The position numbers and the translations under genes are program-made. Below are positions 56,923 to 64,000 of a DNA stretch of 64,000 nt, piece after piece. A model generated the notes under the pieces. That model did no database searches, was not told where the DNA came from, and saw only the letters and a list, made by a program, of their open reading frames with translations. Source of the DNA: Mycoplasmopsis agassizii. GTDB taxonomy: Bacteria; Bacillota_I; Bacilli_A; Mycoplasmatales; Metamycoplasmataceae. The stretch spans positions 28,549 through 92,548 of the forward strand of contig NZ_NQNY01000003.1 of assembly GCF_002276225.1 (NCBI RefSeq). The letters are read 5' to 3'. Every line of letters starts with the position of its first letter. The stretch's first letter is position 1.

Positions 56923-56948
56923 TTGTCCCATTGTGGACAAGATTTTTT
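56923..56948 (+). terminator. Terminator after the protease-lipoprotein pair
   Basis: A 6-bp G+C-containing stem (TTGTCC/GGACAA, 56923-56928 with 56935-56940), 6-nt loop, T-run. Confidence 0.75.
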
Positions 56949-57003
56949 ATATAAAATGCAGAACATTATTTCAAATTTACAAAAGTTTATATAAAATATA
57001 AAG

Positions 57004-57948
57004 ATGTGTAAAAAATGTGCTACTAGCAACTTAAATCATACAAAGCCTGTTTTTGTAGAAGAATTAGTTAAGGAAATTAATTTCTATGATTTTCGACATC
57101 TTGAACTCTGAAAAATTTTCAGAAGAAAAAAAATAATTGAAGAACCAAAACGCCATAGAATGATTTGGCAAGATCAATTAAATATAAAAACAACTACAGT
57201 TCTTAAAATCGTCGATCATCTTGTTGAACTTGCTCTAGGAAGCAGTGTTGAAAAGGTTTTTGATAAAACTTATACAAAGTTATGAAAAGCAATTAATAAT
57301 GTTATTATGGAAACTGAATATAAGATTACAAACGGAAATAAAAGAGTTCAACTTTATAAATTTGAAAAAGAAAATACTCAAATTGAGAGATATATGTCAT
57401 CAATAACTGCAGAAATTAGTGATGAAAATATAATGAAAATTTATAAACTGCTCATTTATGATCCAATTAAACACAAACAGCAAGGAACTCGTTTTTTAAG
57501 AAAAAGAGGTCCAAATGAAAAAGCTATGGAATTGGTTAAATACACTGCAGAAAGAATTATCAAAGTTTTAAGCGAAGCTCAAAACCTAAAAATTAAGCAT
57601 TGACTTGGTCCTGATTCTTGAGAGGATTTTGCTACACCACAATTAATTGATTATTTTGATGATAATACTTTGTATGATTATAAAATTTCAACAGCGTCAT
57701 TTCATTGGAAAAATGGTCTAAAAATGCTAGCTTACTACCTTGTTGGATTATCTGATCCTGAATTAAATCCTAGGTTTGCTAAAATAAAATATTTAAAGTT
57801 TATTGATGCTCATTACAACGAATTACATGAGTGTGAAATAGATGATTTTCCTCTTGAAGTTTGAAAAGTAATTGCTGAAGCTATTTTAATAGATAATTTT
57901 GAAGCATTATGAGCCACAAGAGTAGTTGAAAAAACTGTTTTAAATTAA
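57004..57948 (+). CDS. Protein of unknown function with N-terminal CxxC
   Basis: A 314-residue soluble, helical, basic protein. It starts MCKKCATS (a single CxxC, possibly metal-binding with another ligand), contains LWKIFRRKK and RFLRKRGPNEKAM and ends in a Trp-containing helical stretch (Trp from TGA). No signal peptide or membrane segment. I do not recognise the family. It stands alone between two terminators, next to an IS remnant, so it may be accessory DNA. Confidence 0.65.
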
Positions 57949-57972
57949 TTTCTTGTAAATCTAAAGTGATTA

Positions 57973-58008
57973 AATCAAGTACACTGATTTGTTGTACTTG
58001 ATTTTTTA
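57973..58008 (+). terminator. Terminator after the orphan gene
   Basis: A 10-bp perfect stem (57973-57982 with 57993-58002), T-run on the plus strand. Confidence 0.85.
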
Positions 58009-58024
58009 ATAAAATTGATTACAG

Positions 58025-58294
58025 TTAATTTTTAACTAACTCACTTTTAACAAAAGTAGTTTCAAAAAGATTTATCTGATTTTTTAGACTTTTAAAAACT
58101 ATAATAACAACAAAAATCACAGGTACAGTTCAAAAGAAAATAGAAATAATAGTTAAAATTCATGCATTAGTAAACATCGCTCGATGTTTACTAAGTTGAC
58201 TAGATAAAGAAATAGCCATTATTATATAAATAGCAAAACTAAGACATGCAAATATTAGAACAAATATTATTAAGATTCAAATTTCTGTGTTCAT
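58025..58294 (-). CDS. Small membrane protein with two helices
   Basis: An 89-residue protein with three TGA-Trp codons and two hydrophobic segments (ILIIFVLIFACLSFAIYIIM near the N-terminus and ILTIISIFFWTVPVIFVVII after a short loop). Function unknown. Its start lies 11 bases left of the IS30-type remnant, which may have removed its natural upstream region. Confidence 0.55.
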
Positions 58295-58304
58295 AACAGA
58301 AAAT

Positions 58305-58973
58305 TTTGCTGAATTGTAATATCTAGCTCAATCAGAAAGGTTGGGAAGATATTACAATTCAGCAAATTTAATGAATTTGACAGAAAGATTAAGTAGAAAA
58401 TCTTTTGTTATCCATGTTGATTCTAAGAAACCACAGGAAATTAATGAAAAACTCTCAATACTTATAAATGAAGAAAATTTGTTTGTAAAATCAATTACTG
58501 TTGATAATGGCTTAGAATTTTCAAAGCTAAATGAAGTAACTCAAGAACTAAAAATAATGATTTATTATTGTGAGCCGTATGCTTCTTTTCAAAGAGGTTC
58601 GAACGAAAATTGAAATGGATTAATTCGAAGGTTTTACAAAAAAGGTACAGATTTTAGTTTTGTTTCAAAAAATGAATTGAAGATTGTTGAAGATGAAATC
58701 AACAGTATGCCTAGAGAAATTTTAGGATGAAAATCTAGCAGCGAAGTCTATGACTATTATATGAATTTAATGAAGTAAATTAATGATTGCGCAGCAAACA
58801 GTTTTTAGTTTTCTAAAGACTATTTTCATAATGCAAAATCTAAAATAATTTGTTTAAATAAGTACTGAAAATGAATTTAAAAATTTTTATTTTAAAATTG
58901 ATGAATGTTTTCATTTGAAGAATAAAATTGATTATAATATCATTATAAACGTTGAGTTAAATATTACAATTCA
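58305..58973 (+). mobile_element. IS30-family insertion sequence remnant
   Basis: A transposase fragment lies between two related ends. The left end (about 58310-58332) and the reverse complement of the right end (about 58951-58973) share GAATTGTAATAT, then TA, one mismatch and CTCAA, with few mismatches over some 22 bases. A third copy of the end sits inverted at 58347-58366, forming a 20-bp perfect inverted repeat with 58305-58324. The 5' half of the transposase gene is missing, so the element is dead. Confidence 0.65.
58347..58778 (+). pseudogene. IS30-family transposase, C-terminal fragment
   Basis: About 140 residues of the catalytic part remain: LMNLTERLSRKSFVIHV, TVDNGLEFSKL (second Asp of the DDE triad), YYCEPYASFQRGSNENWNG (the Glu region) and GLIRRFYKKGTDF, then INSMPREILGWKSS. 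These match IS30-type integrase cores. The N-terminal DNA-binding domain and the first Asp are missing; homology begins about residue 8 of the open frame, right after an IS-end copy. Confidence 0.85.
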
Positions 58974-58985
58974 CATAACAAGTAA

Positions 58986-59376
58986 TTAGTTACTAGTTTT
59001 ATTTGATTTTTTTGAATTAGAAATTGAATTATCTTTTTCAGTTTCTAATTCTGAATTACCTGCATCAGAATTCGCTTCACCATTAGTATTTCTACCTTCA
59101 GGTTTTAATAGGTAGGGATTTTCTCTTTCAATACTGTCTCTGATTTTTATGTAAGTAGCAACTGCTAAAACAATCTTTATAAAGAAAAATACTAGCCCTG
59201 CTAAAACTAAATATCAAGTGATATCAAAGTCTTTAATCTTATAGAATCTTTTTAAAACTGCAGCTAAGATCAGTGCACTAACAATATTAACAATTCCCGG
59301 TATAACTGATACAATTATTATAACTATGTACTAAATCATCAAAGTTATGTAAAGGTAAATTTTCTGTATTATTCAT
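58986..59376 (-). pseudogene. Small membrane protein gene with a frameshift
   Basis: A start (ATG 59376, NNTENLPLHNFDDLVH) and a continuation in another frame (SVIPGIVNIVSALILAAVL, LVLAGLVFFFIKIVLAV, then a Ser/Asn/Lys-rich tail to TAA 58988-58986) would together make a protein of about 130 residues with two or three helices. The frames meet near 59322-59332, where two bases appear to be missing. Either the gene is broken or there is a sequencing error. Confidence 0.55.
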
Positions 59377-59484
59377 AAACTATTCTATTCAAGTTATTAG
59401 CTAAAATTTTGATAATTTGCTGATAAAAACACTTTATTAATTTCTTTTATCTAGTTTATTAATATTTAATTCATAAAAAAGATA

Positions 59485-59510
59485 ATAAAAAAGCACCTAT
59501 GGTGCCACTT
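59485..59510 (-). terminator. Terminator of the rRNA operon
   Basis: A short G+C-containing stem (gcacc 59493-59497 with ggtgc 59501-59505, 3-nt loop) followed on the minus strand by a T-run, about 60 bases past the 23S 3' end. Confidence 0.65.
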
Positions 59511-59519
59511 TTTAAATAA

Positions 59520-59541
59520 ATCTTTCAAAACTGAATAGCAT
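59520..59541 (-). other. 3' arm of the 23S pre-rRNA processing stem
   Basis: These 22 bases are complementary, with one mismatch, to 62626-62647 in the 16S-23S spacer. The two flank 23S and would form the stem cut by RNase III during maturation. Confidence 0.7.
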
Positions 59542-59571
59542 TTTGATTATAAATATCTTAAGATACTGTGA

Positions 59572-62486
<2,915 letters not shown>

Positions 62487-62810
62487 AAGTAACTATTTTT
62501 TCCTATTAAAAAAAATGTTTTTTGATGTATTCTTAAGGTATTTATAAAGACCAATAATTGGTCTTAACTCGGATCAAAATTATTTTCACAAAATATATTT
62601 TGATGTCGTTATCATATTAATTTATATGCTATTCAGTTTTCAAAGATCTATTAATTTAGAGAGTAAATACTCTCAAAACTGAATATTAGAGTGCTTTTGG
62701 CTACACCAACACACAAGACTTATAAGACATCGTGATGTTTTAAAAATTTAATTAATTTAAAACTAGTACTTATAAGATTTTTACCAAAAATAAAGTGTAA
62801 TTGTACTCCG
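62487..62810 (-). other. 16S-23S spacer without tRNA genes
   Basis: 324 bases, A+T-rich. No tRNA is seen, as usual in mycoplasmas. It holds the 5' arm of the 23S processing stem (62626-62647, containing CTTTGAAAACTGAATAGCAT on the minus strand) and a related copy AAAACTGAATA at about 62673-62686 in the opposite orientation, likely part of the 16S stem. Confidence 0.75.

Positions 62811-64000
<1,190 letters not shown>

Overview
The window comes from a mollicute. It is strongly A+T-rich, and nearly every protein gene reads through in-frame TGA codons at positions where tryptophan is expected, so TGA encodes Trp. The 5S rRNA gene lies about 18 kb from the 16S-23S pair, and the gene content (F1-like ATPase cluster, pta-ackA, sialidase, aromatic-motif surface proteins) suggests the Mycoplasma hominis / Mycoplasmopsis group. 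I do not name a species. All coordinates that cross a TGA were joined by reading TGA as Trp.

Layout. 1-6.0 kb (minus): gatB (cut by the window edge), gatA and gatC-like genes for Glu-tRNA(Gln) amidation; an RluD-family pseudouridine synthase; scpB and scpA; a PlsC-type acyltransferase; acpS. The genes overlap or nearly touch, as in one operon. 6.1-8.9 kb (minus): two tandem M17 leucyl aminopeptidases. 9.1-14.0 kb (plus): ftsY, a YlxM-PyrH reading frame with no stop between the two parts, frr and pepF. 14.05-23.2 kb is the most unusual region. It holds a small structured RNA, a 66-residue peptide gene, a divergent LanKC-like (class III lanthipeptide synthetase-like) gene, and two tandem copies of a two-gene ABC exporter, one copy carrying an in-frame stop codon. 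This looks like a RiPP (modified peptide) locus, which would be very unexpected in a mycoplasma. 23.2-26.8 kb: a small acidic protein, ackA, pta and a coiled-coil protein.

26.8-38.1 kb (minus): a seven-gene F1-like 'X0' ATPase cluster with membrane protein, soluble protein, gamma-like, small protein, 1095-residue membrane-anchored protein, alpha-like and long beta-like genes. No F0 genes are present. 38.5-42.2 kb: a DUF2188-like small protein, two genes of unclear function, whiA, the 5S rRNA and a second coiled-coil protein with 11-residue repeats. 42.6-47.9 kb: a sodium:solute symporter next to a sialidase (probable sialic acid scavenging) and an S9 peptidase on the other strand. 48.0-53.4 kb: a five-gene surface cassette of an ABC permease and ATPase with three aromatic-motif membrane proteins or lipoproteins. 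53.4-56.9 kb: a subtilisin-like protease and an overlapping lipoprotein gene, with the degraded tail of a related lipoprotein on the opposite strand. 57.0-59.4 kb: an orphan gene, small membrane proteins (one frameshifted) and an IS30-type remnant. 59.5-64.0 kb (minus): 23S rRNA, a spacer without tRNA genes, and the 3' three quarters of 16S rRNA.

The strongest candidate for an undescribed system is the peptide / LanKC / double ABC exporter locus at about 14.3-23.2 kb.
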